A DNA stretch of 64,000 bases, taken from positions 309,154-373,153 of the forward strand of contig JAPTMU010000094.1 of the NCBI GenBank assembly GCA_028583405.1. Reading direction: 5' to 3'. The translations under genes and the position numbers were made by a program. The notes under the pieces were generated by a model. It searched no databases. It was not told the origin of the DNA and saw only the letters and a list, made by a program, of their open reading frames with translations. Of the stretch, positions 1-11,280 are shown in pieces (position 1 is the stretch's first letter; each line of letters starts with the position of its first letter). This DNA is from Pogonophryne albipinna. Lineage: Eukaryota; Chordata; Actinopteri; Perciformes; Artedidraconidae.

Positions 1-1848
1 GTCACGAGCCATGTGTCCTTGGTCTCCACACCGATAGCAGGACATTTCCTTGCCTCTTCCTCGACCCCTGCTGCCGCCGCCACTACCACCATCAACGCTG
101 CCGCCGCCCCGACCCCTTTGACTAGTGGGACAATGCTTGGTCTTCTGGTTTCTAAACATGTTTTTGTCCATAGCACGAGCGATCACACAAGAGGACGTGA
201 CGTCTGCCAACACTGTAGAGCTCTCCTCAGACCTTGACTCAATCGGACCGCCAGTCACTAAAAGCACAGGGGGAACATCAGTCGAGACTCTGCTACCTGC
301 CAAACCGTTGCCCAGGATGAACTGTATCCCCTCGATTGGCAAAGCTGGACGTACACCAACAGCCACCTCACCCTTAACAAGACCACAGTCAATATACATC
401 CTATGAACAGGAATAGGAAGAACTTTTAATCCCATTCCCCAACTCAGAAGGGTGTCACCAGTGTCACTTTCATAAGACAGAGGCAAAACAGAGTCAACAA
501 TATAGGAGTCAAAAGTCCCTGTGTCTCGCAAGATTTTGATTGGAACTCTGACATTACTACCTACCAATGACACCAAGCCGTCTCGTATAAATGGAGCATA
601 AGATGCCAAAACCTCAGATCCACCTAAGTGGGATGTAAGCACATCGGCAACACCGCAGCTTTCCACAGGAGCAGTCAACGCAACAGGCCCATCAAAATAT
701 CTTCCTCCCTCAGATTTTGCTCTAAGCGCAGGACAGTCTGCCTTCCAATGGCCTTTTTCGCGACAGTAGTGGCAAATATCATTATTATCCCCCTCAGATT
801 TGACCAAACCCAAGTTCCTTGGCTCCATCCCAAATGAACCAACCTTTCTACTTCCCTCAAAAACAGCCAGGGCCCCAGAGCGCCCTCCGAACCTGCTCTT
901 ATGAAGCAACACAAACTCATCAGCTGCCACAGCAGCTTCAGCCGCAGAAGTGACCCTGTGTTCTGTTATGTAAGTAGCAATCTTGTCTGGAAGAATATTT
1001 TTGAACTGTTCCAAAGTCATGAGCTCACACAAATTGTCGAAAGTAGTGACGTCAAGAGCAGTTAACCAACGCTTAAAATGAACAGACAAATCCCTCGCCA
1101 TCTCCACATATGTTTGATCTTGTTTTTGCTCAAAGAACCTAAAACGCTGTCGATAGGTCTCTGGCACCAGTTCATATGCTCTAAGCACCGCCGATTTTAT
1201 TTTACTATAGCTAGAGCTATCCTCAAGACATAAGGAGGAATATGCTGACTGCGCTCTCCCTGTGAGAACACACTGAAGCATCAGAGCGCAGTCCGCATCA
1301 GGCCAATCTCTAGCCCTAGTTACACGTTCAAAAAGCAAAAAAAAAGTGTCAGGATCACTTTCATTAAATTGCGGTAACAAGCACAAGTTGTTAGCATCGA
1401 ACCGATGAGGAGACCTGGGCACCTGTTCACCGTGCCACTCACCCAACACCGCACCATCTCTGACCATAGAAAGACGTTGTCCTTCCATATCCAGTTTGGC
1501 TTTCTCAGTCTCCTGCCGCATCCGCTCCACTGCAATTTCCTTTTCAAACTCCATCTCATACTTTACTCTGTCATGTTCCAGCTGCAACAACAACATTTCC
1601 TTCTGCTGCTCAAAGGACAGTGAACTAGCCTGAAAAAGAGGTTTTAACAAAACCCCCTCTTCCTTTACAGCAAACACTCCTGTCTCACTTAATGTCGACA
1701 CTATAGAGTCTTTTATGTTGTCTTTCACCCTTCTATCACCGAAAATAGACACAGAGAAATGCTCAGCAATTAAGAGCAGCTGCTCTCTTGAGAAAGTGGC
1801 AAGAGACTCCTGAGACGGAGCTTCAATAAATGCCTCTACGTCAGCCAT
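1..1848 (-). CDS. SCAN-type Ty3/Gypsy gag-protease polyprotein, N-terminal part, runs off the left edge
   Basis: Read on the minus strand from the ATG at 1848-1846, the frame is open for all 616 codons to the window edge; I checked every codon and found no stop. In order it shows a glutamate/lysine-rich coiled-coil-like stretch (about residues 75-120), a SCAN-like helical region (about 215-300, with LEQF and LP motifs), a CCHC zinc knuckle C-x2-C-x4-H-x4-C at 733-774 (residue ~358 on), an aspartic protease active site DTG at 517-525 (residue ~441), and the start of a second CCHC knuckle at the edge (residue ~603 on), after a Gly/Arg-rich linker. SCAN domains are known to be related to the capsid of Gmr1-like Ty3/Gypsy elements, which is why I name that class. 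The gag and protease share one frame. Reverse transcriptase, RNase H and integrase, if present, lie to the left of the window. The intact frame contrasts with every other retroelement here and suggests recent insertion. Confidence 0.85.
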   Translation of the reverse strand, partial: MADVEAFIEAPSQESLATFSREQLLLIAEHFSVSIFGDRRVKDNIKDSIVSTLSETGVFAVKEEGVLLKPLFQASSLSFEQQKEMLLLQLEHDRVKYEMEFEKEIAVERMRQETEKAKLDMEGQRLSMVRDGAVLGEWHGEQVPRSPHRFDANNLCLLPQFNESDPDTFFLLFERVTRARDWPDADCALMLQCVLTGRAQSAYSSLCLEDSSSYSKIKSAVLRAYELVPETYRQRFRFFEQKQDQTYVEMARDLSVHFKRWLTALDVTTFDNLCELMTLEQFKNILPDKIATYITEHRVTSAAEAAVAADEFVLLHKSRFGGRSGALAVFEGSRKVGSFGMEPRNLGLVKSEGDNNDICHYCREKGHWKADCPALRAKSEGGRYFDGPVALTAPVESCGVADVLTSHLGGSEVLASYAPFIRDGLVSLVGSNVRVPIKILRDTGTFDSYIVDSVLPLSYESDTGDTLLSWGMGLKVLPIPVHRMYIDCGLVKGEVAVGVRPALPIEGIQFILGNGLAGSRVSTDVPPVLLVTGGPIESRSEESSTVLADVTSSCVIARAMDKNMFRNQKTKHCPTSQRGRGGGSVDGGSGGGSRGRGRGKEMSCYRCGDQGHMARD

Positions 1849-3440
1849 CTTAATTTACACCGACCCCTCACCGGAACACAACACCGGACCTTTACACCGA
1901 AAGAAGAGAACAAAACAAAAACACAACAACAACAAACCGGACAGATCCCACCACGTTTATTATGCGTCCAAAGTGGAACACTAATTTTTTGATTGGAGTT
2001 TCCCCACTAACTCACCATCCCACTGACTAATCTCCTCCCTAGTCTTCATGCAGTTACTTGTGGTGGGTATTTATGCACTGGAGACCGCTAATCCAGCAAA
2101 GCGACTAGCAAACTAGCAACACTACTGAGACCACGGCCATGCTCCCAAGCCAAAGCTTCAACCACTTTCTCCGCAACACTACACACCCCGCTCAACGATC
2201 CCAAAGGAACCGCCGCTTAACCTGCCAGGGAAAACTCCGCACCGTTCCGCACTACTCCACATGCAACGCCCCAACAAACCCACACAAGAGAGAAAGGAAA
2301 AAAACAAAACAAACAGCTGACCACGGCTAAGAACAACTAGAAGCAACCACTCTCCTGAAATATAATACCAAACAAATCAAAGCCTCACAAAGTAATCAAA
2401 TCAGTCCCCCAAACAACAATCTGAAATCTAATGTCCTTCCCACAACGAGCCGAAACAAAGAAACCGGCCGCACTGCAAACGCGCTCCCAACAAACTTATG
2501 CGGCTTTCACACCAGCGCTTTTCCCTTTCTCGCTCCGAGCGGAAGCTTTTCTGGTTCAGCTCCGGTTTCCCTTTTCTGCTCCCGCTCTGTTCACACCACC
2601 CAGAGCTGCCGCTGCTGCGTCATGACGTCACAGTTTACGTGCCTGCTTCATAAAATCCAAACCGCGCGGAAATCCCTCACATCGACAAAAACAACAACAA
2701 CAACAATGGCCGATTGTATTGAAGCGCTGTTCGCTTTGGTTATCCTCTTACGAAACTAAATGGAAGGCATCGGACGACTTTACAAGGGACGACTTTACTT
2801 GGAACTTTACAAACATCACATGCGAAATGCAAGACTTCTTTGTGGTCTTCAGCATCTACTTCAACGACGAATCTGCCCCTGCCCCCGCCTCGACGTAAGA
2901 GAGACGTAAGCGACGCCGCCTCTTAGCTCCGAAGCTCTTGCCTCTAGACCGACAATTTTTTGGAGCTGGAAGTGAACCGGATTCCGGAGCTAAGAGGCCT
3001 CGCCTCTGCGGTGTGAACAGGAAAAAACGGTACTTTTCAGCTCCAGCTCCGAGCCGGAGCTGAAAACGCGTTGGTGTGAAAGGGGCATTATACATGCGCA
3101 CCAACTCCCAAGACAAATCTCACCTATATCCGTTGCTGTATCACAGATACAGCCACAACAAACGCGCGACAGAAAACGAGGGCGTGAATAGAAAAAAAGA
3201 GTTTATTCACTGCTGCTGAAGGACACAAACAGGCGAAACAAACGACGAAACAAGAGGTCAGCTGGTCGTGGCTGCTCTTCGCGTTGCGTCCTCCTGCCAG
3301 AGAGAGATTGTAGGTCTCACTCAGGCCCTTTAACCCTCTGGTACCAGCCGCCAGGTGTCCTCAATCCCAGCTGATAGACCAAAGGGAAAACCTTAAAGGA
3401 ACATACACACACCAGAGATAACAAGGCAGGGGTCGTCACA
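1849..3440 (-). mobile_element. Leader and probable 5' LTR of the SCAN-type Gypsy element
   Basis: This is the sequence upstream (higher coordinates) of the gag start. The outer edge is probably 3440, where the minus strand begins TGTGACGACC, a usual Gypsy LTR start. Two minus-strand AATAAA signals are visible, at about 3200 and at 1961-1956. A TATA-like CATAAATA lies near 2070. I therefore cannot tell whether the LTR is short (ending near 3150) with a long leader, or long (ending near 1950). A GTGAGA donor-like site near 3120 and a pyrimidine-rich CAG acceptor-like site near 2360 would allow a spliced leader. The partner LTR is outside the window, so the boundary is inferred. Confidence 0.5.
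2499..3087. mobile_element. PIF/Harbinger-like MITE in the Gypsy leader
   Basis: A 589-bp non-autonomous element with imperfect terminal inverted repeats: TGCGGCTTTCACACCAGCG at the left and, read inward from the right, TGCCCCTTTCACACCAACG. It is flanked by TTA at 2496-2498 and 3088-3090. A 3-bp TWA duplication is characteristic of PIF/Harbinger. No transposase is encoded; the short open frames inside are incidental. It lies inside the leader/LTR of the SCAN-type Gypsy element, so it inserted later or travelled with that subfamily. Confidence 0.6.
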
Positions 3441-3932
3441 ACGCTAATTAGCATTTGATGAAAATATCTCCTGCATTCCCATGTTGCATTCATTTTCTCT
3501 TCAATGCTCAGTGGCTGAAGGACTGAGCTTTTTTGAAAAATATTTTTATCTTAACACAATTTAAAGCTGGAAATTCTAAGACAACAACATAGAATATAAT
3601 TGTCTTGTCATGTCACCACTAAGAGAAACATTTAGTCTTTTGGATACAATGCCTACACGGTTCATTTCTTTGTGCAGAGAAAAACAAATGTGTCCCCTCA
3701 TTAAATCCTCTCAGATCTCCTCATTATAAAATAAGTCTGGTGGTGATATTCTATATTTTTCTCACAGTCAACCAATCCCATTAAAAATACTAAAACCAAC
3801 AATACTTTGATTCTACTTATCTACTTCTACTTTTATCAAGCCATAGCGCTCCAATGTCATGCAAAAACTCTTAAAAATACATCCACACTGTTGAACCGGC
3901 TGAAATGTTCCTTTATTATGATGAAAAACACA
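3441..3932. other. Unannotated AT-rich stretch
   Basis: Between the Gypsy LTR edge and the CACTA-like element I see no coding frame, repeat end or RNA gene. Confidence 0.5.
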
Positions 3933-6066
3933 CACTCTAAAAACGAATTCAGGCGACCTTTCACCTCCACTTAATTAAATGCATGGTTGCAAGATAAAAA
4001 TGTGAGTTAATTGATTTAGATAAACATTTTAAGTTGCAAACATTAATTTATAAGTTGTGTTGACATAATAATGTTGGTAATTAAATCAACTTAATATTGT
4101 ATGTAATTTGAACTCTAATTTCTGCGTTAATTGACTTAAAACTAAATTCAAGTTGTAGTAAGTAATGCAATTGGCTTGATAACTTAATTGTTCTACACCT
4201 TGAGTTAAGGATTTCAAGTCCACTCCCACTGGACAAGTTCAGACAGTTAAGACAAATAGAAATATACAAAGGACATTTTAAGGTGAGGAAAAAAACACAG
4301 GACAAAAGCACTGCTCTCTGTCATTTACATTTCGAAGCATATTGCACTTTTGGCCACACCCCAATCAATAATATCTTAGCAACGTTCAGCATGGATAGGT
4401 GTTGGCAGCAATGGCATGGGAAAAGGATTGTGTAACATTTGAAAAGTTGCTTCTGCTCTTCACTTAACCAGTTCACATATTGTATGTAACCTGCAAAAAA
4501 GATGAGAAGGTACATTAAAACTTGCACGGTTGTGATTGACAAAATCTGTCCACATGCATTTAAACACTAGGCAAAGTACTCAAAACCACCTCTGTGTGTC
4601 TTCAGGACCACATTGCCATGACGACACACACATGCAGACTCAATAGGTGAAAACAATACCAGCGTTGCTTTAGCAGCTGGTAATAATGGCTCTGAGTTCG
4701 CTAAGAGTGACAGTTTAAAAAGTATGCAATTACCTAATTCATTATCTCTTATGCGCTAACCTATTATTTAATGTGCTTCAAAAGGACATGAATATCGCCT
4801 TCATCAGTGACCGGTCCTCCCCAGGATCTGACCATACGATGGCAGCCATCGTGGTCGAGGCAAACAAATGAATGAGCAAGCATTCTGCGTTAAATGTGTT
4901 CATACTGTTTGAAATAATGACTGTCGGCAGTGTAAACATCTTTGTTACATCTTTTGTAAAATTGATGGGTGTGATCTGCAGATTTGTGGCCATTGAAAGT
5001 TTGTTTCTGTAGTTTTACAAAAACTTTACAGATTTTACATATTTGGCACTGGTTTTAAATATGCAAAGGCCTCTAACTGCGTTGTGATGGCAGCATGTAT
5101 TAGCTGTGTCCCCATTTCCCATGGTAATATGGCTAATGTGTTTATTTATTATTTGTGGGGCAATTTAAATTTGTGTTATTTATCTTTTTTTTCAAGATTG
5201 AAATGAAGCTCAGCGCAAGTTCTTTCAGGAAGACTGGGTGTATCTACATTCACTCTGCCGCTGCATATAATCAGTTCATCACAGGCGTTCTCTTTAACCT
5301 ATTACATTTTACCTCATTCTCCAGCAGCCAATCACCGTGCTGCAGCCAAACTTTAAAATGGTTCTCCTCTCTCCTGCAGTCAGCTGTGATTTCAGGTGTT
5401 CATGCACCTTATCATATGGCATGTGTCAATAAATGTTCAAACTAAATGAATTCTCTCCTTATTGAAACATCATGTGTTGAAATAAACAACTGCAGTTCAA
5501 AATAAAAAGTGAATTGCCTAATATCTTTGTTGTGGAATCAATTAATGTCTTTTTTTAAAAGGCAAAAACATGAAAAAGCTAAGAAAAAAAACTATTGAAT
5601 ACAATATATTTGGAGCAACTTAATTTATAAATGTTTGTCAACTTAAAAACGTGTGTTTACAATGCTGGTAATTAAGTAGATACAACTTAAAATTCCTTTT
5701 AAGTCATGCGGTAAAACAAGTTGGAACAACTTCATTTTTGGAGTAATCAACTTAAAAACTTGTATCCCGAATGAGGGTAATTAAGTACATACAACTTAAA
5801 ATTCCTTTTAAATTATGTAGTAAAACTAGTCGGAACAACTTAATCTTTTGAGTAATCAACTTCAAAACTTGTGTTTATGCTACCAATTATTAAGTAAGTG
5901 GGAATTAAAAAGACCTCTGATTGTAGAGGAAAAGCCTTCTCCCCTAACTCAAATAACTTTGTTGCTTTAAAACAATTTCATTAGAAGTTGTCTTAACTCA
6001 ATAAACATCGATGCAAACTGTTGCGTTGATTTTCTTTGTTGAGCCAAGGCATTTGATTTTAGCGTG
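3933..6066. mobile_element. CACTA (EnSpm)-like non-autonomous DNA transposon
   Basis: The left end reads CACTCTAAAAACG; the right end, read inward, CACGCTAAAATC. Such CAC(T/G)-starting ends, with subterminal AT-rich repeats of the type AACTTAAAA, fit fish EnSpm/CACTA derivatives. The expected 3-bp duplication is not clean (left flank ACA, right flank TAT). Subterminal copies of CAACTTAAAA and AATTAAGT occur at both ends and form a tandem array at the right side. No transposase is recognisable; the frames near 4081-4542 and 5155-5445 have no family features. Confidence 0.5.
5610..5915. repeat. Tandem array, ~110-bp unit, nearly three copies
   Basis: Consecutive units start near 5610, 5721 and 5831. 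Each opens with TTGGAACAACTT (or a variant), carries CAACTTAAAAACTTG and AATTAAGTA, and ends with TAAAACTAG or similar. The third unit is partial. It forms the right subterminal part of the CACTA-like element. Confidence 0.7.
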
Positions 6067-6443
6067 TATGGATTCAGAATGTCAATAGCTTACCATTAAA
6101 TGACGGATATACCTTTCTGTCTGTGATGTTTTACGAATCAGATATTAATGTGTAGAAGTAAAAAATGTGAAATAATATAGCAATATCCTGTAAAATTATG
6201 TGAAAACATGAATAAAACTACACATCTTCAGATGTTATACATACACAAGTATCCTACACTAAGTTATTATGGCTGTGTGTACCTTGTGTGCATCGCCTAG
6301 TGGTTAAAGCACATTATCGAATTATCTTTTTAATATGTTATATTTGATGAAAAAAATATTAAGAGTATATACTTTCATAGGGGGAAAGTAGAAGGTCAAT
6401 GATAGAAATATAGAATATGAAAAATCAAGAAGATACTCTAAGT

Positions 6444-7379
6444 CAGTGGTTCTCAACTGGTCAGGCCTCGGGACCCACTTTGTACTTGGTCAATAAATCG
6501 CGACCCAACATTTTGAAGCACTCAAATCTATTCAACAAAAAATCGTGCTGTAATATATACGCTTTTCAGCATACAATATTAATTAAAGTGAAATACAGTG
6601 CATATATCCCTTATATCCCTAGTATGTATGCTTTTAAAAAAGTTTAATGAGTTGATGAAATCAAAGCTGAATTGTATAAAAAGGCGCACATGCTGGAAAC
6701 CTAACCCCAGAAGGGGGGTCTGGGGGGATTCTCCCCAGGAGATTTTTAGAAATACTAACATAAACTACGCATTCTGGTACAATCTGAGAAGAAAATAAAT
6801 AAATATATTACTACCCGACATATTAATAATATTTTATGCCATTGTTTGTTTTTCACTTTGTTCTGAAGCTGAACTTGCTGCTCCACACAGAGAGAAGAGC
6901 AAAGAGGAGATAGTCTGTGTGACTTACTTTAAATTGTGGGTTAGGGTAGATAACTCCCATTGTTCTGTGACCTGTCAATCATCAAACCGAGGGTCATATT
7001 TCATTACGTGTTCATTTGTATCTGAAGTTGTACCCATGGATGTATAAAGAATAGTTATACCGCAAAGTTATTCTCCGTGGGGACTTCCGGCAACAATCTT
7101 GATTCTGATTGGCCAGAAGACTCGAAAAAACATCAGCAAAGATGTTTTATTGGGAAGATGATCACCACGTGACAGAAGTTTTCAAAGCCGTTTATGGTCT
7201 CCGGTACTTCCTGTCCAACGCCTACTGCATGCACAGCATTAGAAAATCGGGCCTTCAAAATAAAAGTTTGACTTTTTTCCAAAAAAAAAAAAATCCAATT
7301 TCTTTTTTCAATTTTTTTTCTTCACTTTTTCCGCGACCCACTCGAAACGGGTCCTCGACCCACCAGTTGAGAACCACTG
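6444..7379. mobile_element. Non-autonomous hAT element with 8-bp target duplication
   Basis: 936 bp starting CAGTGGTTCTCAACTGG and ending CCAGTTGAGAACCACTG, the typical hAT terminal form. CTCTAAGT is present at 6436-6443 and again at 7380-7387. Element B has the same locus uninterrupted at 36188-36195 (reverse strand CTATAAGT), a paralogous empty site. The subterminal regions repeat CGACCC motifs. No transposase is recognisable. Confidence 0.9.
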
Positions 7380-7427
7380 CTCTAAGTGATCTCTACAATA
7401 AAACAGTTTAGTGCAGGATGTACAAAG

Positions 7428-7428
7428 A

Positions 7429-7462
<34 letters not shown>

Positions 7463-7475
7463 ATTATTATTATAT
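7428..7475. repeat. (ATT)n microsatellite
   Basis: About 16 ATT repeats with one interruption, directly before the TTAA at 7476-7479. Confidence 0.9.
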
Positions 7476-7479
7476 TTAA

Positions 7480-8641
7480 CTTGTTAAGCCCCAAGCCTGT
7501 TTTTCTGGTTTCAGGCTCGAAAATGACATTCCCAGAACAAATGACCATATCTTCCCTTCTAAAAGGGTTAAATTAATAATCTTTTTTCTCAAAGTAATGA
7601 TAAACCTGTGAGTTGGATGTAGAAAAGTCAGAATCAATATAGATGTTTTTTATTTTAAAGAAAATTCAGATTGAACATGGTAAAACACTGTAAATTATAG
7701 TGTCCGTCCAAAAGATATGTTGTACTTATAGTGAAAACTAACCTTGGATGATGGGTTAGTAGACTAAAAGCTTTAGGAATCCAAAGTACAACATATAATA
7801 AGTACCCTGTATCAAGATTGATGCAAAACAAGTGATATTTGACCTTTTTAGCCAGATTTAGCAAAAAAAAACTCTTCTGGGGACCTTTGGGTGGATTTTC
7901 CATATCTCTGGCCCCCCTTCTTCGATTTTGACATGTGACATCTCTTTCTGACCGTTAGAGCCAATAGAATCGAAGGGAAATCGTCCAGCACACACTCATG
8001 TTAAAAAAAAAGGTGACGTCTTTGCACATTCAATGAAGCTACAGAGCGTAGGAATGGCCTGCTCTACTATTTTAAAACGGAATTGCAGTTTTATTACTTA
8101 TAGATTATCAGAACATTTCAAAGGGGACACAGCCACATTGGATATTAACCTATGGATTAACTACACCATCGTTTTTATCGTTTTAATGCCACTGAAGACC
8201 AGTTTAGACCAGACAAAGACGAAGGTAAGCCATGTTAGCGTTGTGGGCTACCTAGCGCCACTTGTTTTGATATACGTTTTTGTTGATAACGTCGAGTTTG
8301 TATCTTTCAGTGTTGAGGTGTGCACCGTTAGATTCTGTGTCTCCTTGCGATCATAAAAGATGTGTTGGATGTGCACCTAGGATAAGTAATAAGGGAGCTA
8401 GGAGTGATTTTCGGTGCAGTAATAGATTAGCATTTTTCGCTCTGGGCTAATTCAGTGGCTCACTGTTAGCATTGTGTGTTTTTGTTTTTTTTAAATGAAA
8501 AAGATCAGTTAAATGACTTTTTCCCCGTTATATGGATATAAACTATTCATAGTTTATTAAATATTAAGGTTCCTTAGACGTTGTTTCCTGCAAATGACGC
8601 GATTTCGGCCCCGGAACCGGGTCCTTGGGGCTTAAGAGGTT
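7480..8641. mobile_element. 1.16-kb TTAA-flanked element, copy 1 (piggyBac-like)
   Basis: Starts CTTGTTAAGCCCCAAG after TTAA (7476-7479) and ends CTTGGGGCTTAAGAGG just before TTAA (8642-8645). The near-identical element at 59627-60786 has the same length within 2 bp and the same orientation. TTAA duplication and short inverted ends suit piggyBac or Kolobok derivatives. An 82-codon minus frame (7903-7655) is partly preserved in copy 2 (60092-59799). A plus frame at 8033-8224 runs into an AAG-GTAAG splice-donor-like site, and copy 2 has a matching GGTAAGA. No transposase domain is recognisable. Confidence 0.65.
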
Positions 8642-8645
8642 TTAA

Positions 8646-9462
8646 GGGTTGTTTATATTTCACATCATTACTCAGATCTGCAAAGTAACTAAAATAAATG
8701 TAGTGGAGTAAAAATACCAGGTTAACCTCTGAATTGTAGTGGAATAGAATTACAAAGTAACAATGAGCTGTCATGTGGGTATATATTAATGCTGCCCATT
8801 ATGGACACAAGCTATCTTCACCCATTTATTAATTATATGTTTTAAATTTGATAACACCAATGTGTTAAATACTGGCAACTTCTAATTGTGGGAAAAACGA
8901 AAACGTTCCCAGTAGAGACGTCCCATAGAACATTTTGCGAAACACAATAGCCAGCATGTGTAGTTCTGGGGGGCTGGTCCTGTTCGAGTCCAGTTTTGGA
9001 TAGTCCGCCGTGGTTTTGTTCCATTTCAAAGTGTTGTTTGACGCTCTGCGTAACCTTGGCGCACTGCCACTCCAACATCCAATCCCAGAGCTTGAAGATT
9101 AATCACAGGTTTTTCAAGCACAGGGACTGTAGTCCCAAACGATAGCTGAGGATCATTGGTAGTGTAGTGTCTTCGGCCATCCTAAACTCCAAAATGTTTT
9201 TCGGATTTCATATCGCATTAACACCATATCCCAACGTGCATTGCCGCTAAAACATCCAATCACCGAGCTTAAACCATAGCTGAGGATCTTGGGTAATCAG
9301 TTCAGTGGGTGTGTATCGCAATGATGCTCGAAATGTCCCTTATTGGCCTAGGTCTGTTTCCTGTTACTTTATTTTGAAATTCAGTTCCTGACGGATGCCA
9401 AAAAAGCCAGAGATTATAGAATCAAACAAATAAATAAAAACAAGGATAAGTGTGTGTTATTT
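8646..9462. other. Inner and subterminal part of element A
   Basis: The reverse complement resembles 34890-35515 of element B. A minus frame (9078-8842) and its B counterpart (35086-35274, plus) give similar peptides with CVSQNVLWDVST near the end. With only two copies I cannot tell a protein-coding signal from ordinary repeat similarity. Confidence 0.6.
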
Positions 9463-9523
9463 AAGCAATAGCTCACGACAGGCCGTGGTATATCCTTCGC
9501 GTCGGGCCGAACCACGCCCCTTA

Positions 9524-9552
9524 GCTGTGATATAATGAGCATATATCACAGC
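9524..9552. repeat. Perfect hairpin at the left end of the Crypton-like element
   Basis: GCTGTGATATA and its exact complement separated by 7 bases. It lies inside the larger 9463-9571 palindrome. Confidence 0.8.
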
Positions 9553-9889
9553 CTGAAGTGAGCTATTGCTTTTATAAAACGGTTACCAAGTGTGGCAATA
9601 TGAAAAAAAATACACACTCTAATTTAAATAGTTTTTATTAGTAAATAATGATGTTCAAAATAAAATAGTCCCTCCGTTGCCTTCTGCGCGAAACATAGTG
9701 CGAGGTGGTTGCTATGCAAAAACACTAACACCTTATAGCGAACATATTAGACAGAGAGCGTTGATCCATTATTTGGCTATTTATTTACATTCATTTGTAT
9801 GTTGCCGTTTATTGTGCACCCACTGAAAACCTGTCCAGCATCAGTAGCATGGCTTACGTGGTTACTTGTAGGTTGAGGTTGTTCTAGGC

Positions 9890-11280
9890 CAGGGGTGCCC
9901 AACCAGTCGTCGATCGCGGGGAGATTCCCAGTCGATCGCGAGATGTGTCTAAAAATAGAACAACAATATTCAGTTTTATCGTTAATGTCCTATAACATAA
10001 TCTTCCCGTGCCAGAATAATGCACTTGAACGAACCAAAGCTTTGTGATTGGCCGGCTTGACCCCATGTGTGGGGGCGTGGCTGGTGGGCAGTGGGCACTA
10101 TTTCGCTGACGTTGTTCGTGTCAACAGGAGTGACAGTCCGCACACACACAAGACCGCAATTATGGCAGAAGCAAAAAAGCCCAAAATATATAATTTTCAC
10201 TCCGAGTGGGAGGATAATTATTTTTTGTATCTATTCCAATTCAAAGTCCATCTGTCTCACCTGCAATGCGAGCGTGGCTTTATCGAAGAAGGGTAATTTA
10301 GGAGCGGCATTTCAAAACAGTGCACAAACGCTATGAGACGGAATTCCCTCCTAATTCTGCCCTACGCTCCCAAAAGGGGAGGGGCCTGAAAGGACAGCTA
10401 AATGCACAGCAGTCCATTTTCACCAGGCCCAACATCAAGAGCAAGGCTGCTACCAGAGCATCTTATCGTGTCAGTCACGTTCTTGCGAAACACATGAAGT
10501 CTTTCAAAGACGGCGAAGTTGTGAAAGAAGCATTCCTGGAGGCTGCCGACGCGCTTTTTGGGGACAGTAAAAATAACAGTAGCATTTCAACAGGTTTTTG
10601 ATATAATAAAAACTCAAGTTAGATACAGTTATTAATCAGCTGTAAGTTTTAGTTTGTTTGAACTTATTCATTATAATTATTGTACAAAATGGTATAAGAA
10701 TGCAAACTTAAATTGATTATAGTCTATCATCAATTCAGGTTATGAAACTAGTGTTGCTTGCATCCTATTTTAAAGGCATTTCTTTTTATACTCTACTAAA
10801 ATGCAACAAATAAGGGTTTGATTCTATTAATTTTGTCTTTTTTATTGCACTTTGGCAGCAGATTCCTGTGTAGCTTCAGATCTGAGTTGTCTTATTAGTA
10901 AGCCTAATTTTAATGGCAAAGAAAGGGTTCAGAGTCTTTTCTTTTTTTCCTGTGTCATATGTGGCAGCACTGTTTAATGTTTCTTGAAAACATTACCCAC
11001 TGTAGTGACGTGTGAATAAACTCCAACTCTGTATCAACAACACTGTTGTGTAGCTTCTTTTAAATACTTGTATGTGTGTAGATTAGAAAGAGGTAAGATA
11101 AAGGATCTGCAGTATTTTATGAAGTATTAATCACAAAGGTCAGTTTTATACAAGTAGAAGTGTGTATTCACCTGGTAGTAGGCTGTCAGTAATGGCTACG
11201 CCTCGATTTGGACTGGTAGATCTCGGCAGACTGTCAACTTTAAAAGTAGCTCTCGGTTCAAAAAAGGTTGGGCACCCCTG
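9890..11280 (+). mobile_element. hAT element with exact 8-bp target duplication, inside the Crypton-like frame
   Basis: 1391 bp starting CAGGGGTGCCCAACC and ending GGTTGGGCACCCCTG. TTCTAGGC occurs at 9882-9889 and 11281-11288. It carries a plus-strand transposase N-terminal relic (10162-10601) and is otherwise non-coding, i.e. an internally deleted derivative. Inverted repeats of GATCGCGAG-like sequence lie near the left end. Confidence 0.92.
10162..10601 (+). pseudogene. hAT transposase N-terminus, frameshifted
   Basis: Starts at ATG 10162 (MAEAKKPKIYNFHSEWED). The conserved reading passes through three frames: frame 1 to about 10230, frame 2 with the zinc-finger half CLTCNASVALSKKGN (about 10240-10300), and frame 3 from HKRYETEFPP to a stop at 10599-10601 (FKDGEVVKEAFLEAADALFG). 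The C-x2-C plus histidine pattern resembles the N-terminal zinc finger of hAT transposases related to GTF2IRD2/SPIN-DOC-like proteins. At least two frameshifts are present, and the catalytic region is absent. Confidence 0.65.
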
